Positions 8,974 through 18,284 are shown, counted from the stretch's first letter. The stretch: 38,133 nt of DNA from Candidatus Izemoplasma sp. (GCA_007117885.1 SKFS01000146.1:1-38133); one strand, 5' to 3'. Made by a program: numbers and translations. Notes: a model not told the origin generated them from the sequence alone.

Positions 8974-9507
8974 GTGACAGAACAACCAATACAAGACTGG
9001 GTCAAACGTTTAAAAAATGGCGATAGAAGCGTTTTTGATGCGCTTTACGATGCCACTAAAACACATGTATACTACACAGTTTTAGTAATTCTTAAAGATG
9101 TTTCACTAACCGAAGACATTATGCAAGACACCTATTTAAAAATGCTTGAAAACATTCATCGCTACCAGCCTAAAAAACCCTTTAAAGCCTGGCTGGGTAC
9201 CATTGCAAAAAATCTTGCGATTAACGCATACCATAAGCAAAAACGCGAACATTCCATGCCTGAAGATGCCGAAGACTACCTCTTACCAAAAAGTGAATCA
9301 ACAAGTGAAAAGAGGTATTATCTACAGGAACTAATGCGCGTTTTAAACCCCGAAGAAAAAGAAGTTATCATCCGCTATGTGATTCTTGAAGAAAAGCATA
9401 AAGACATTGCTAAAGCGATGCACAAACCGCTTGGAACCATAACGTGGATGTATCAAAACGCACTAAAGAAATTACGAAAGGAAGCAGGTGAAAACCATGA
9501 AGAATGA
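8974..9507 (+). CDS. ECF-type RNA polymerase sigma factor (sigma-70 family), GTG start
   Basis: Region 2 (LTEDIMQDTYLKMLENIHRYQPKKPFKAWLGTIAKNLAINAYHKQKR) and region 4 (LNPEEKEVIIRYVILEEKHKDIAKAMHKPLGTITWMYQNALKKLRKE); RBS GAGGTG. Confidence 0.93.
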   Translation: MTEQPIQDWVKRLKNGDRSVFDALYDATKTHVYYTVLVILKDVSLTEDIMQDTYLKMLENIHRYQPKKPFKAWLGTIAKNLAINAYHKQKREHSMPEDAEDYLLPKSESTSEKRYYLQELMRVLNPEEKEVIIRYVILEEKHKDIAKAMHKPLGTITWMYQNALKKLRKEAGENHEE

Positions 9508-10267
9508 AAAACTTTTCCAGCAAATTCGCCAACACGCTGAAAGAGATGTGCCGGATTTAACGTCAAAAATCAAACACAATGAGCGCTTTTTAACCCCAAC
9601 AAAACGCCCAAGTTTTACTGCGTTTTTTAAGCGTCCGGTTCCTGTTTTCTCTGCACTGAGTCTTGTTTTAGTGGTTCTCTTCATCTTTATCTTAACCCCG
9701 TCGCAAGACGTTTTAGCGACCAGCACGGTTTACCTCGAAATTAATCCAGCGATTCAAATCGATTTGGATGAAGACGATCAAGTCCTCAGAATCATTCCCC
9801 TTAATGAAGACGCGAGCGAGCTAATTAAAGAACTCAACTCGACGCATCGACAAGATGTCATTGTTGCTATCGACAAAATTATCGAGAAAGCCATTGAAAA
9901 AGGGTATCTAAGTGAAGAGCATCCAGTCGTTCTTTTTGATATTCTGAGCAATCATTCAAACTTAGTAGAGCGTTTGAACACTCGCATTCAAGACCGTATT
10001 CCTGAAATTGCCCAACAACGATTACCGAATTTGGATATGGTTCGAGGCAATGCCCATAGTAGAGATGATGAAAACAATGCCATACAACCTGGTCAAAGAA
10101 TGCGCCATAACTTAATACTTACGCTACTCGATATGTATCCTGATGAGTTCACTTACGAAGAGCTCAGTACCTTATCAATGGGTGAGTTAAGACGCCTAAT
10201 GACTGAACATAACGCGGATGAAGACACGCCGCCAAATCGACCCCCGATGCCCAATCGGCCAAACTAA
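9497..10267 (+). CDS. RsgI-like (SEAL-type) transmembrane anti-sigma factor
   Basis: Overlaps the ECF gene by 11 bp. About 50 aa cytoplasmic part, one TM (VPVFSALSLVLVVLFIFIL), then STVYLEINPAIQIDLDEDDQVLRIIPLNEDASELI, resembling the RsgI extracytoplasmic domain; Pro-rich tail. Confidence 0.8.
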   Translation: MKNEKLFQQIRQHAERDVPDLTSKIKHNERFLTPTKRPSFTAFFKRPVPVFSALSLVLVVLFIFILTPSQDVLATSTVYLEINPAIQIDLDEDDQVLRIIPLNEDASELIKELNSTHRQDVIVAIDKIIEKAIEKGYLSEEHPVVLFDILSNHSNLVERLNTRIQDRIPEIAQQRLPNLDMVRGNAHSRDDENNAIQPGQRMRHNLILTLLDMYPDEFTYEELSTLSMGELRRLMTEHNADEDTPPNRPPMPNRPN

Positions 10268-10292
10268 AAGGATTCCAGAGAATCCTTTTTTT
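10266..10292. terminator. Terminator between convergent genes
   Basis: AAAAGGATTC-caga-GAATCCTTTTTTT. Confidence 0.85.
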
Positions 10293-11121
10293 ATCGCCAA
10301 GCGGCAATATCCTTTAGTGTTTTTTGATAAAGTAAATCTTGATGGTGAGTGTCATCGGCGTCAATGAGGTAGTTGTGGGCTTTTCTTAAGTGAAAATAAG
10401 GAGCTGGATGATTTTTTTGATAGACTAAAAAATCATAGGTGTCCACAGTATCGTTTGGATCATACCCTTTACGGGTAAACAATCGCCAAAAGAGTTTATA
10501 GATAAACGAAGTATCCTTCGTGCCAATTTCTGTTTTAACGCGCCCTGGATGAACGGTATAAAAACGCACCTTAGAAAACTCCTTTTTTTGACTTAACGCT
10601 AAGTTGAACATTAAGTTATAAAGTTTTGTGCGACAGTACGAACGAAATGCTTGATACCGTTTTACCGCCTCAATATCCTCGACATCAAACCTCGCCCGTG
10701 TATGGGCATCACTTCCAGTCGTAATAACATAACCGTTTCTAACTTTAAGTAAAGGGTAAAGCTCTAACGTAAAATAGGCGACAGCTAAATGGTTAACTTG
10801 ATACTGCCATTCAAACCCATCCTCAGTCAACCGCTTCTTTTGGGGAACAGTGGCGGCATTATTAATGAGGACATCAATGCCTTTAGCGTATTCAGTTTTT
10901 ATTTGATGGATGGCCTTCTGCATCGCATCGAAAGACGTGAAATCGGCAACGATCGTTTGGATTTCGACATTATATTTCGCTTTAATCATTGTCTTAATAT
11001 CTTCTAATCGATGCGCACTCCGCGCAACACCAATGACTGTTTCTTGTTTCTTAGCAAAGTGTTCGGCTAAGGCTTTACCAATCCCACTTGTCATACCTGT
11101 AATTACAATTGTTTTCTTCAT
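10291..11121 (-). CDS. SDR-family oxidoreductase
   Basis: ITGMTSGIGKALAEHFAKK, NNAATVPQ, YCRTKLYNLMF; start at ATG 11121 preferred over GTG 11130. Confidence 0.88.
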   Translation of the reverse strand: MKKTIVITGMTSGIGKALAEHFAKKQETVIGVARSAHRLEDIKTMIKAKYNVEIQTIVADFTSFDAMQKAIHQIKTEYAKGIDVLINNAATVPQKKRLTEDGFEWQYQVNHLAVAYFTLELYPLLKVRNGYVITTGSDAHTRARFDVEDIEAVKRYQAFRSYCRTKLYNLMFNLALSQKKEFSKVRFYTVHPGRVKTEIGTKDTSFIYKLFWRLFTRKGYDPNDTVDTYDFLVYQKNHPAPYFHLRKAHNYLIDADDTHHQDLLYQKTLKDIAAWR

Positions 11122-11259
11122 AACGTTCACCTGTCATTTATTCTTGTATGCTTATTATACCACGTAACGGCTTAAACGGTCGCACGACATTCGCCTTATA
11201 GTATTCACTTATGGTATACTGTAGATAATAAACCGATACCACTGTAAAAGGAGAAGACA

Positions 11260-11610
11260 ATGATATTATTTATCGAGTATCCCCCTTGTTCAACCTGTAA
11301 GAAAGCGAAAAAATTTCTCAATGAACACAAACTGCCTTTTGTCGCGCGTCATATCGTCGATGAGACCCCTACCAAAGATGAATTAGCAGTTTGGTTTGCA
11401 GCTAGTAATCTACCGATTAAACGGTTCTTTAATACGAGTGGGCAAGTTTACCGCGAGCTCAACCTTAAAGAGCGCATTGATTCCATGAGTGACGATGAGC
11501 TGCTTACGCTTTTAAGCGAAAACGGCATGTTAATCAAGCGGCCTCTACTTATTCAAGGGTCACGCGTTCTCGTTGGTTTTAAGGAAAAAGAGTATCTATC
11601 ATTAACGTAG
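11260..11610 (+). CDS. ArsC/Spx-family reductase-like protein
   Basis: YPPCSTCKKAKKFLNEHKLPF, LPIKRFFNTSGQVYRE, IKRPLLIQGSRVLVGFKEKEY. Confidence 0.88.
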   Translation: MILFIEYPPCSTCKKAKKFLNEHKLPFVARHIVDETPTKDELAVWFAASNLPIKRFFNTSGQVYRELNLKERIDSMSDDELLTLLSENGMLIKRPLLIQGSRVLVGFKEKEYLSLT

Positions 11611-11639
11611 ACATGGGTGTTTTACATGTCTATTTTTTT
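11609..11639 (+). terminator. Terminator after ArsC/Spx-like gene
   Basis: AGACATG-ggtgtttta-CATGTCTATTTTTTT. Confidence 0.75.
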
Positions 11640-11642
11640 ATC

Positions 11643-11665
11643 AAAAAAGACGCTAAAAGCGTCTT
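11643..11665 (-). terminator. Terminator of tRNA-Thr
   Basis: AAGACGCT-aaa-AGCGTCTT with a U-run on the minus strand. Confidence 0.75.
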
Positions 11666-11677
11666 ATTTAGTTCGGA

Positions 11678-11754
11678 TGGTGCCGCATGCTGGACTCGAA
11701 CCAGCAACCTCTTCCTTACCATGGAATTGCTCTACCTGTTGGAGCTAATGCGGC
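11678..11754 (-). tRNA. tRNA-Thr (GGT), CCA encoded
   Basis: Minus strand: GCCGCAT TA GCTC..GAGC A ATTCC ATGGTAA GGAAG AGGTT GCTGG TTCGAGT CCAGC ATGCGGC ACCA; full acceptor stem; anticodon GGT. Confidence 0.93.
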
Positions 11755-11819
11755 GACTTATTAACTTAAAACATTTTAACACAAATCCATCCTTGTGAAA
11801 AGACTTTTAATAAAAAATA

Positions 11820-12146
11820 TCAAACCTCAACAAAGACGACCTCTTTTTCAATTTTCGTCTTAAAAGTTTTTGCTTTTTTTGTGGGCATTTTAATAAATAA
11901 AATCTTAGCCTTTTCTTGTATTTCCCCCGTCTTTACATCAATTTGAGCATGATGTTTTGGGCATTCAATAACCCCGTTCTGGTAACTTCCTTTTGCGAGT
12001 GACGCCCCTAAATGTGGACAGCGGTCATCGATCGCAAAAACGTGTCCTTGATCGTAAACTAGTAAAATCGGCTGATTATTTACGTTCACCCTAAGCAATG
12101 ATTGTTTTTCAAAATCTTTAAGCGAGCATGTTTTTTCCCAAGCCAT
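11820..12146 (-). CDS. Rieske [2Fe-2S] ferredoxin-like protein
   Basis: RCPHLGASL...ECPKHHAQIDVKTGE; ATG 12146 preceded by GAGGTGG. Confidence 0.9.
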   Translation of the reverse strand: MAWEKTCSLKDFEKQSLLRVNVNNQPILLVYDQGHVFAIDDRCPHLGASLAKGSYQNGVIECPKHHAQIDVKTGEIQEKAKILFIKMPTKKAKTFKTKIEKEVVFVEV

Positions 12147-12204
12147 AGTGCCACCTCTTTTCATTTATAGTATACACGAAAAAGCGAATTTGATAAATAT
12201 CTCC

Positions 12205-12232
12205 TTGAAACATCGGAAACTTTTGATACAAT
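12205..12232 (+). promoter_or_regulatory. Candidate sigma-A promoter
   Basis: TTGAAA - 16 bp - TACAAT upstream of 12264. Confidence 0.55.
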
Positions 12233-12263
12233 AGATATACAGCTTTAAAAAGGACGTGAAACA

Positions 12264-13904
12264 ATGTTTAAGCTAAACTATAATAACCAGCAAAAAGACT
12301 ATAATGAAAAAGCTAAATTGATCAATCTCATTGATGATCCAAAAAAGGATTATTTTGTGGCGCTTGTGAACAATCGTTTGAGAGAATTAACATATGAGGT
12401 CGATTATGATGCAAGCATTGAGTTTCTAGACTCCACGAATCAAGAAGCTATTTTCACTTATGAAGCCAGTTTAAGGTATCTCGTTGCGATGGCCTTTCAT
12501 AAACTTTATCCCCACTTAACTTTTAAATTTAACTACAGTATCTCGCGTACAACGTTTTGCCACATTCTTGATGTTGAGGATTCTACAGAAGTTCGAACCA
12601 TCGTCAAAAATCTAAAACAAGAAATGCAGCGACTCGTAGACCTAGACTTGCCTATTGAACGGATTGAGATGTCGAATGAGGACGCGATTAAATTTTATCA
12701 AAAACACGGGTATCAAGATAAAATTGATATTATTCAGTACCGACCTGAAGACACGGTGCATTTCTATCAATGTGGTAGTTACTTAAATTACATGTATAAC
12801 TTAATGGTACCTTCGACAGGCTATTTAAAAAGCTTTGATTTACGGTTTTACTCTCCAGGCTTTTTAATTCAGTATCCACGTGCTGAAACCAACGGCAAAA
12901 TCCCTCCTTTTGAAGACGCCCCCATCTATGGTCGAACTTTACGTGATGCCAATCGTTGGGCTGAACGCATTGATGCAAACACGATTGCTAAAATGAATGA
13001 ACATGCGGCGAGCAGCTCCATGGTCGAGTTCGTTCATATGAATGAGAGTAAGCACAATCAAATGATTGCCGAAATCGGCAAAAAGATTCTTGATGATCAT
13101 GAAAACATCCGTTTAATCGCCATTGCGGGTCCGTCGTCGAGTGGTAAAACGACTTTCTCAACGCGGTTACGTATTGAGTTGATGACCTTAGGGTTAAAGC
13201 CGATTATGATTTCTTTAGATGATTATTATTTAAATCGTGAACAGCTTGTTCCTGATGAGAACGGTAAAATTGATTTAGAGCATCTCAACACGCTCGATAT
13301 CGAACTATTTAACCAAAATATGCTTGATCTTATCGATGGTAAAGTTGTTGAAATCCCCCACTTTGACTTCGTGGAAAAACGTCGCTCTGGCTATCGAAAA
13401 GTAAAGATTTCTCCTGAAAGTCCAATTATTATCGAAGGGATTCATGCCTTAAACGAAGAGTTGACGACGCTCATACCAAAACACCAGAAATTTAAAATTT
13501 TCATTAGTCCGCAGCTACAAATAAACATCGATAACCACAATCCTATCGGCATCACGAGTTTACGACTGTTACGTCGAATCGTTAGAGATCGTAAGTTCCG
13601 TAACTCACCCGCTTCACGGACGATCTCAATGTGGCCAAACGTTCGTCAGGGCGAGTTCAAATGGATTTATCCGCATCAAGAAGGCGCTGATTATATTTTT
13701 AACAGTGGCTTAGCATATGAACTCTGTGTGATGAAAAAATACGCTTTAGATACGTTGATGGAAATTCCTCGTGATAGTGAATATTTTATCACAGCGAACC
13801 GGTTAATTAAGTTTCTTAAGTACTTCAACGATATTCCCGATGATGTCGTCCCATGTAACTCACTTCTCAGAGAGTTTATCGGTGGCAGTTGTTTTGAAGT
13901 TTAA
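12264..13904 (+). CDS. Uridine kinase-like nucleoside kinase (PRK/URK family) with N-terminal extension
   Basis: IAGPSSSGKTTFSTRL P-loop, SLDDYYLNREQ, EGIHALNEEL, central catalytic region similar to TGS-containing uridine-kinase-like proteins. Confidence 0.88.
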   Translation: MFKLNYNNQQKDYNEKAKLINLIDDPKKDYFVALVNNRLRELTYEVDYDASIEFLDSTNQEAIFTYEASLRYLVAMAFHKLYPHLTFKFNYSISRTTFCHILDVEDSTEVRTIVKNLKQEMQRLVDLDLPIERIEMSNEDAIKFYQKHGYQDKIDIIQYRPEDTVHFYQCGSYLNYMYNLMVPSTGYLKSFDLRFYSPGFLIQYPRAETNGKIPPFEDAPIYGRTLRDANRWAERIDANTIAKMNEHAASSSMVEFVHMNESKHNQMIAEIGKKILDDHENIRLIAIAGPSSSGKTTFSTRLRIELMTLGLKPIMISLDDYYLNREQLVPDENGKIDLEHLNTLDIELFNQNMLDLIDGKVVEIPHFDFVEKRRSGYRKVKISPESPIIIEGIHALNEELTTLIPKHQKFKIFISPQLQINIDNHNPIGITSLRLLRRIVRDRKFRNSPASRTISMWPNVRQGEFKWIYPHQEGADYIFNSGLAYELCVMKKYALDTLMEIPRDSEYFITANRLIKFLKYFNDIPDDVVPCNSLLREFIGGSCFEV

Positions 13905-13936
13905 AAAAAGCCTGGAAATTTTTCAGGCTTTTTTCT
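13903..13936. terminator. Bidirectional terminator shared by convergent genes; contains the end of the downstream GGDEF gene
   Basis: AAAAAAAGCCTG-gaaattttt-CAGGCTTTTTTC. Confidence 0.85.
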
Positions 13937-15443
13937 TTTCGATAAGGTCGAGTATTTTTTGCCGATACATAGGTGAACGATTCGACTTCATTTTGTAGAG
14001 CTCTTTGTCTGCTCTAGACAAAATTTTATCCATAGACTCTCTATCTTTTCGATAGGCGACACCGTAGGATATGCTCACATGATTCTCAATACTCTGATCA
14101 TAAACATTTTCATCGATCGTGTTGGCAACTTTGTGTAAATCAATGGACTCTGTTGACTTAAACATCAGCAGAAACTCATCGCCACCTAAACGAATTGCTA
14201 AACCGTCTTCTTGATGACTAAACTCCTTTAAAACTTTAGCTAAACGAATAATCCAAGCATCGCCTTTCTCATGGCCATAGTAATCATTGAGTAGTTTCAA
14301 GCCATTTAAGTCAAGCATAATGACCCCTAAATATGGGTAATTCTTTTCATATTCATCGCGTCTTTCTTCAAAATAATTGCGGTTGTATAGCTCAGTCATT
14401 TGATCGTAGCTTCGTAAATAATTAAGATTGTGTACAAGTTCAACCAACTGAGTTTCATCATACATGAGGATTAGTTGGCCTTTTTTCTTAAACAACGAGA
14501 GCTCTAAAACTTGTTTTCGTGTATAAAGATAAGGTTTATTCTCAATATAGACGCCATCTTTAACTTCATCAAAGTGTTCATATACAATGGCTTGCGCTTG
14601 AATAACTCTAAGAAATTCATCGACGGTGGTTGGGGTTTCATCGTTTTTGAAGAAGCGCTGAACATTGACAGAATACTCTAAAATCATCCCATTGTGATCG
14701 GCAATAATCATCATTTCACGCATTGAGTCAATCACTTCCTTACGACCACGGTTAAGAAGATTTAAATGAAAATCCCGTTTATACACAGCAAAATATAATG
14801 CAAAACCAAATAAGACAAGGGCTAAATAGGTTGGATCTATGTAGAAATTGTAAATAAAAAGATGTGTAAAGTTAAGCGTTAATCCTACCGTAACAGTGAT
14901 AATGATAAGGTAAAAAGAAACTTCATCAACTTCTTTTTGTGCAGGTTGGCGCAAATATTTAAGCAATCGCACTAAAAAGGTAATGATAATACTATAACAA
15001 AACGCGGTGTGGACAAAAAAGAACCAACCCAGTTCAGAATAGATTAAATCATCAATGCTGGAGATTGCCGAGATTTCGATATTGATTAATGCTTGATGCA
15101 ATGGATTAGTTAAAGAAACGAGTGCAATCACAACAAAATAGGTTACAAACACACCATTAAGCCACATGGGAGTTTTATTTTGAGTGAACGTTTGAACGGT
15201 TTCAAAAGCATAATATACAATTAAGAAAACTGTTGGATAAATCAGCAACAGAAGATAATAGTTTAAAATGATACCATCAATCACATAAAACGCGAAAATT
15301 AAGAGCGTCCAAATAAAAATGACTTGCATTAAATGTCTTAGTGCACGGTATTTCAAAACTTGTTTATACTGATTGAGTATAATAACAGGAATAAACGATA
15401 AAAATCCAAATGCAATGAGGACACTGCCGGCAATAATATCCAT
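13923..15443 (-). CDS. Multi-TM (7TM-type sensor) diguanylate cyclase
   Basis: About 7 hydrophobic helices, PAS-like linker, IRLGGDEFLLMFKS, GVIMLDLNGLKLLND. Confidence 0.92.
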   Translation of the reverse strand: MDIIAGSVLIAFGFLSFIPVIILNQYKQVLKYRALRHLMQVIFIWTLLIFAFYVIDGIILNYYLLLLIYPTVFLIVYYAFETVQTFTQNKTPMWLNGVFVTYFVVIALVSLTNPLHQALINIEISAISSIDDLIYSELGWFFFVHTAFCYSIIITFLVRLLKYLRQPAQKEVDEVSFYLIIITVTVGLTLNFTHLFIYNFYIDPTYLALVLFGFALYFAVYKRDFHLNLLNRGRKEVIDSMREMMIIADHNGMILEYSVNVQRFFKNDETPTTVDEFLRVIQAQAIVYEHFDEVKDGVYIENKPYLYTRKQVLELSLFKKKGQLILMYDETQLVELVHNLNYLRSYDQMTELYNRNYFEERRDEYEKNYPYLGVIMLDLNGLKLLNDYYGHEKGDAWIIRLAKVLKEFSHQEDGLAIRLGGDEFLLMFKSTESIDLHKVANTIDENVYDQSIENHVSISYGVAYRKDRESMDKILSRADKELYKMKSNRSPMYRQKILDLIEKKKA

Positions 15444-15454
15444 AGTTTGGCTCC

Positions 15455-16159
15455 TTAAGTCCGTTTAGTATAGATTATCTTGTTTTTATCGGATAGAGTT
15501 TCTTGATACTGATAGCCATTTTCGCAATAACTTTTTAAAGTCGTTTCTGATAAGGATTTTTCACTCGCTAAATAGCGTAAATACTGCCCGCGTTGTTGCT
15601 TAACTTCCATAGCGTTTTTTTTGTGTTTACCACGAGCATCTACAGTGAAGAAATCCACGGTGATAATGGTTAACCGCGCGTCAAGAGTTTCACTATACTC
15701 CTTTGACGCCAAGTTAAGTACCGTTTGGTTTTCTAATGTGTTATAAAGGGGTTCCCGCCAATAATCCTTAAGAGGGCGGCCAATCTCAACATTCATCGGC
15801 AAGCGATACAAGCCAATCGTATCACTCGGCCTCAGCAAACCGTATAGACCACTCATAATAAAGAGATGTTGATCAAGAAAATCACGGCTCGATGCCGACA
15901 AACTGTTGATATCAAGCGCTTTAAACTGAGCACCCGTGTAACTCCATAATGCCTTTGAGTTTTCTTCGAAATGACTAAAGCGACGGTGATTCTCTTCGGC
16001 GATTTTTCGACTCGACTGATACAGTTTCTCAAGCGCTTCGACTGTGTAGTTTCTAAGCTCACCTAATAAAGTCTCTTTCTCTTTTTGAAAAAGACACTTT
16101 TGCGGGCGATCCGCGCTGACCCTTCTCATTGTTTTTGATGGTGAAATCACAATTTTCAT
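15455..16159 (-). CDS. yaaA: YaaA family peroxide stress protein (DUF328)
   Basis: MKIVISPSKTM, FIMSGLYGLLRPSDTIGLYRLPM, ARGKHKKNAMEVKQQRGQYLRYLA. Confidence 0.93.
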   Translation of the reverse strand: MKIVISPSKTMRRVSADRPQKCLFQKEKETLLGELRNYTVEALEKLYQSSRKIAEENHRRFSHFEENSKALWSYTGAQFKALDINSLSASSRDFLDQHLFIMSGLYGLLRPSDTIGLYRLPMNVEIGRPLKDYWREPLYNTLENQTVLNLASKEYSETLDARLTIITVDFFTVDARGKHKKNAMEVKQQRGQYLRYLASEKSLSETTLKSYCENGYQYQETLSDKNKIIYTKRT

Positions 16160-16185
16160 AAAACCACCCAACTCTATCATATCAC

Positions 16186-16211
16186 AAAAAAACCGATTAC
16201 TCGGTTTTATT
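16186..16211 (-). terminator. Terminator overlapping msrB 3' end
   Basis: Minus strand AAACCGA-gtaa-TCGGTTTTTTT; the loop is the stop codon TAA. Confidence 0.7.
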
Positions 16212-16649
16212 AAAAAGTTTTAAGTACGATGCATACCCTTCTTTAGCCATATCCGCCTTAGGAATGAAGCGTAATGCTGCAGAGTTAATACAGTATCTCA
16301 ATCCACCTTTGTCCAGCGGACCATCATCAAAGACATGACCTAAATGCGCATCTGAAGATAGACTTCTAACTTCAATTCGAGACATGCCGTAGCGTCGATC
16401 GGTATTTTTTGTTAAAGGAGCGACAGGTTTTGAAAAACTTGGCCAGCCACAACCAGAATCAAACTTATCCAACGACGAAAATAAGACTTCATTTGAAATA
16501 ACATCAACATAAATACCTTCGGCTTCATTGTCCCAATATTCATTGTAAAATGCGGGTTCTGTGCCATCTTCTAAAGTCACATGAAACTGCATAGGCGTCA
16601 GTTGTTTCTTCAATGCTTTTAACTCTTCTTTGGTTCTTTTTGACATCAA
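16197..16649 (-). CDS. msrB: Peptide-methionine (R)-S-oxide reductase
   Basis: [51 protein letters not shown]. Confidence 0.97.
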   Translation of the reverse strand: MMSKRTKEELKALKKQLTPMQFHVTLEDGTEPAFYNEYWDNEAEGIYVDVISNEVLFSSLDKFDSGCGWPSFSKPVAPLTKNTDRRYGMSRIEVRSLSSDAHLGHVFDDGPLDKGGLRYCINSAALRFIPKADMAKEGYASYLKLFNKTE

Positions 16650-16733
16650 ACCACCTCACTGTCATTTTACCATTTTAGTTAACCCTTGACTGCGATAAAG
16701 CGTTAATAATTATGACGCATGTCACTAAAAACA

Positions 16734-16757
16734 AAAAAACACGCGTCATCGCGTGTT
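16734..16757 (-). terminator. Terminator overlapping thioesterase stop codon
   Basis: AACACGCG-tcat-CGCGTGTT with a U-run on the minus strand. Confidence 0.75.
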
Positions 16758-17175
16758 AATCAGTATTTTCATACTCCTTTAATCGATGATAAACATCAGC
16801 GTGATGCTTTGCTAAATTGATGGGTTTCAAATCGCGGTCTAACCACACTAACAACGTTTCACCAGAGTTGACCAAACGATTTTGATAATCCCTCATGGTA
16901 TAACTAAACACCAGTTTCACTTTTGTCGCTTTTATGATTTGAATCGCAAGGTGATACTTTTCTCCAAACCTTACGGGTGAGTGATAATTCACTGTCATGC
17001 TTAACATGGCCTGACGTAACCCACGGGCTTCGATTTGATGAAAAGGTAAGCCGATTTGATCACAAAAAGCCACACGGGCTTGCTCATAATAAATGGGATA
17101 GACAGAGTGATGAATCACACCCATTTGATCCGTTTCTTGATAGCGGGGCGTAATCTCAATAGAAAACAACGCCAT
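16756..17175 (-). CDS. Acyl-CoA thioesterase, 4HBT hot-dog fold
   Basis: YQETDQMGVIHHSVYPIYYEQARVAFCDQIG. Confidence 0.92.
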   Translation of the reverse strand: MALFSIEITPRYQETDQMGVIHHSVYPIYYEQARVAFCDQIGLPFHQIEARGLRQAMLSMTVNYHSPVRFGEKYHLAIQIIKATKVKLVFSYTMRDYQNRLVNSGETLLVWLDRDLKPINLAKHHADVYHRLKEYENTD

Positions 17176-17178
17176 AAC

Positions 17179-17691
17179 TTACAAAATTATCTCATCGTCG
17201 TCGTCATCATTAACAAAACGCTTGACTCTTACCTTAATATCTTCTTTGTTCATAAAGAAAACTTGATTGCGATTAGGAAAAAAGAGATTGTTAATAATCG
17301 GTATTAGTAAAAACATTAGCCATCCTGGGTGCCAAAAATCATTCAGCGTTAACCCTAACGCAATATAGCTAATAGTAATCGCTAACGTCACAAACTTACG
17401 CCCATCAATTTTACGCGATAAAAGAATGTCGGATAAAGGTATGAGGAAGAAAACAACCCATCCTGGATGCGCCATGTCAAGGCCAAAAGCGAGCCATAAA
17501 AAGAGTATGAGCGCAATCAAAGGCATCAATTGATGAATTCTACGTAGCCAATTTCGTGATAGTAAAATCGACGATAATGGGATGAGTAAAAAAGCCGTCA
17601 GTCCAAGCAGCCAGTTTTCGAGTACAAAACCAGAAAATAGAAACAATGTTAGTGCAATGAGTGGCATTGTCACAGCAATTCGTTGTCGCAT
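17179..17691 (-). CDS. Small multi-TM protein of unknown function built from three tandem repeats
   Basis: Repeat units MPLIALTLFLFSGFVLENWLLGLTAFLLIPLSSILLSRN / MPLIALILFLWLAFGLDMAHPGWVVFFLIPLSDILLSRK / ISYIALGLTLNDFWHPGWLMFLLIPIINNLFFPNR; acidic C-term NDDDDDEIIL. Confidence 0.8.
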   Translation of the reverse strand: MRQRIAVTMPLIALTLFLFSGFVLENWLLGLTAFLLIPLSSILLSRNWLRRIHQLMPLIALILFLWLAFGLDMAHPGWVVFFLIPLSDILLSRKIDGRKFVTLAITISYIALGLTLNDFWHPGWLMFLLIPIINNLFFPNRNQVFFMNKEDIKVRVKRFVNDDDDDEIIL

Positions 17692-17702
17692 AGTTTTTCT
17701 CC

Positions 17703-18284
17703 TTAATGTTTGATTATGTAAAGATTATATGGCGCGGCGAAACGGTTCAAACACTGGTATTTAATCACCGTAAAATCTTGACGATTTATCGATGTCAAGT
17801 ATCGTTCTAACTCCTCAGACTCCCGTTTACCCTCAGCATGTCCTGGATAGAGTGTTAGACTGATTAATCCACCGCGTTGAATACTATTCAGCGCTTTTTT
17901 TACCGCCAGCAATGTTGTTTCAGTTTTTGTCGTAATCGATTGATCTTCTCCAGGCAAATAGCCAAGATTAAAAACCATGACGGTAAACGGTTCTTTGACA
18001 ACGTCTTCAAATCGGCTATGGCACAATAAAAACAGTTTCACATTTTTGCACGCAGCAAGTTCAAGTCTATCTCGGGTATTTTTTAACGCTTTTTCTTGAA
18101 TATCAAATCCATAAACTGTTTTGGCATGTTTGGCTAAAAATACTGTGTCATGGCCATTGCCCACGGTCATGTCGATGGCAACCGAATCCTCGGTTAAGCA
18201 ATCTAAAATTGTTTGGTGGGCGTGCTCAATAATCGGTGTTCGCTTTAGACTAGTAATACTCGTCTTCATCTTTACGTTCTTCAA
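17703..18284 (-). CDS. mnmM: YtqB/MnmM-like class I SAM methyltransferase (tRNA wobble uridine modification)
   Basis: VAIDMTVGNGHDTVFLA and FNLGYLPGEDQSITTKTETT; start may be 18269. Confidence 0.85.
   Translation of the reverse strand: MKNVKMKTSITSLKRTPIIEHAHQTILDCLTEDSVAIDMTVGNGHDTVFLAKHAKTVYGFDIQEKALKNTRDRLELAACKNVKLFLLCHSRFEDVVKEPFTVMVFNLGYLPGEDQSITTKTETTLLAVKKALNSIQRGGLISLTLYPGHAEGKRESEELERYLTSINRQDFTVIKYQCLNRFAAPYNLYIIKH

Noticed and set aside
11613-11798. 61-aa plus-strand ORF
   Set aside because: Runs through a terminator and tRNA-Thr; not a gene
16686-16716. TTGACT-17-ATTATG promoter-like sequence on the plus strand
   Set aside because: No plus-strand gene follows and the -10 is poor; it lies in the region upstream of msrB on the other strand
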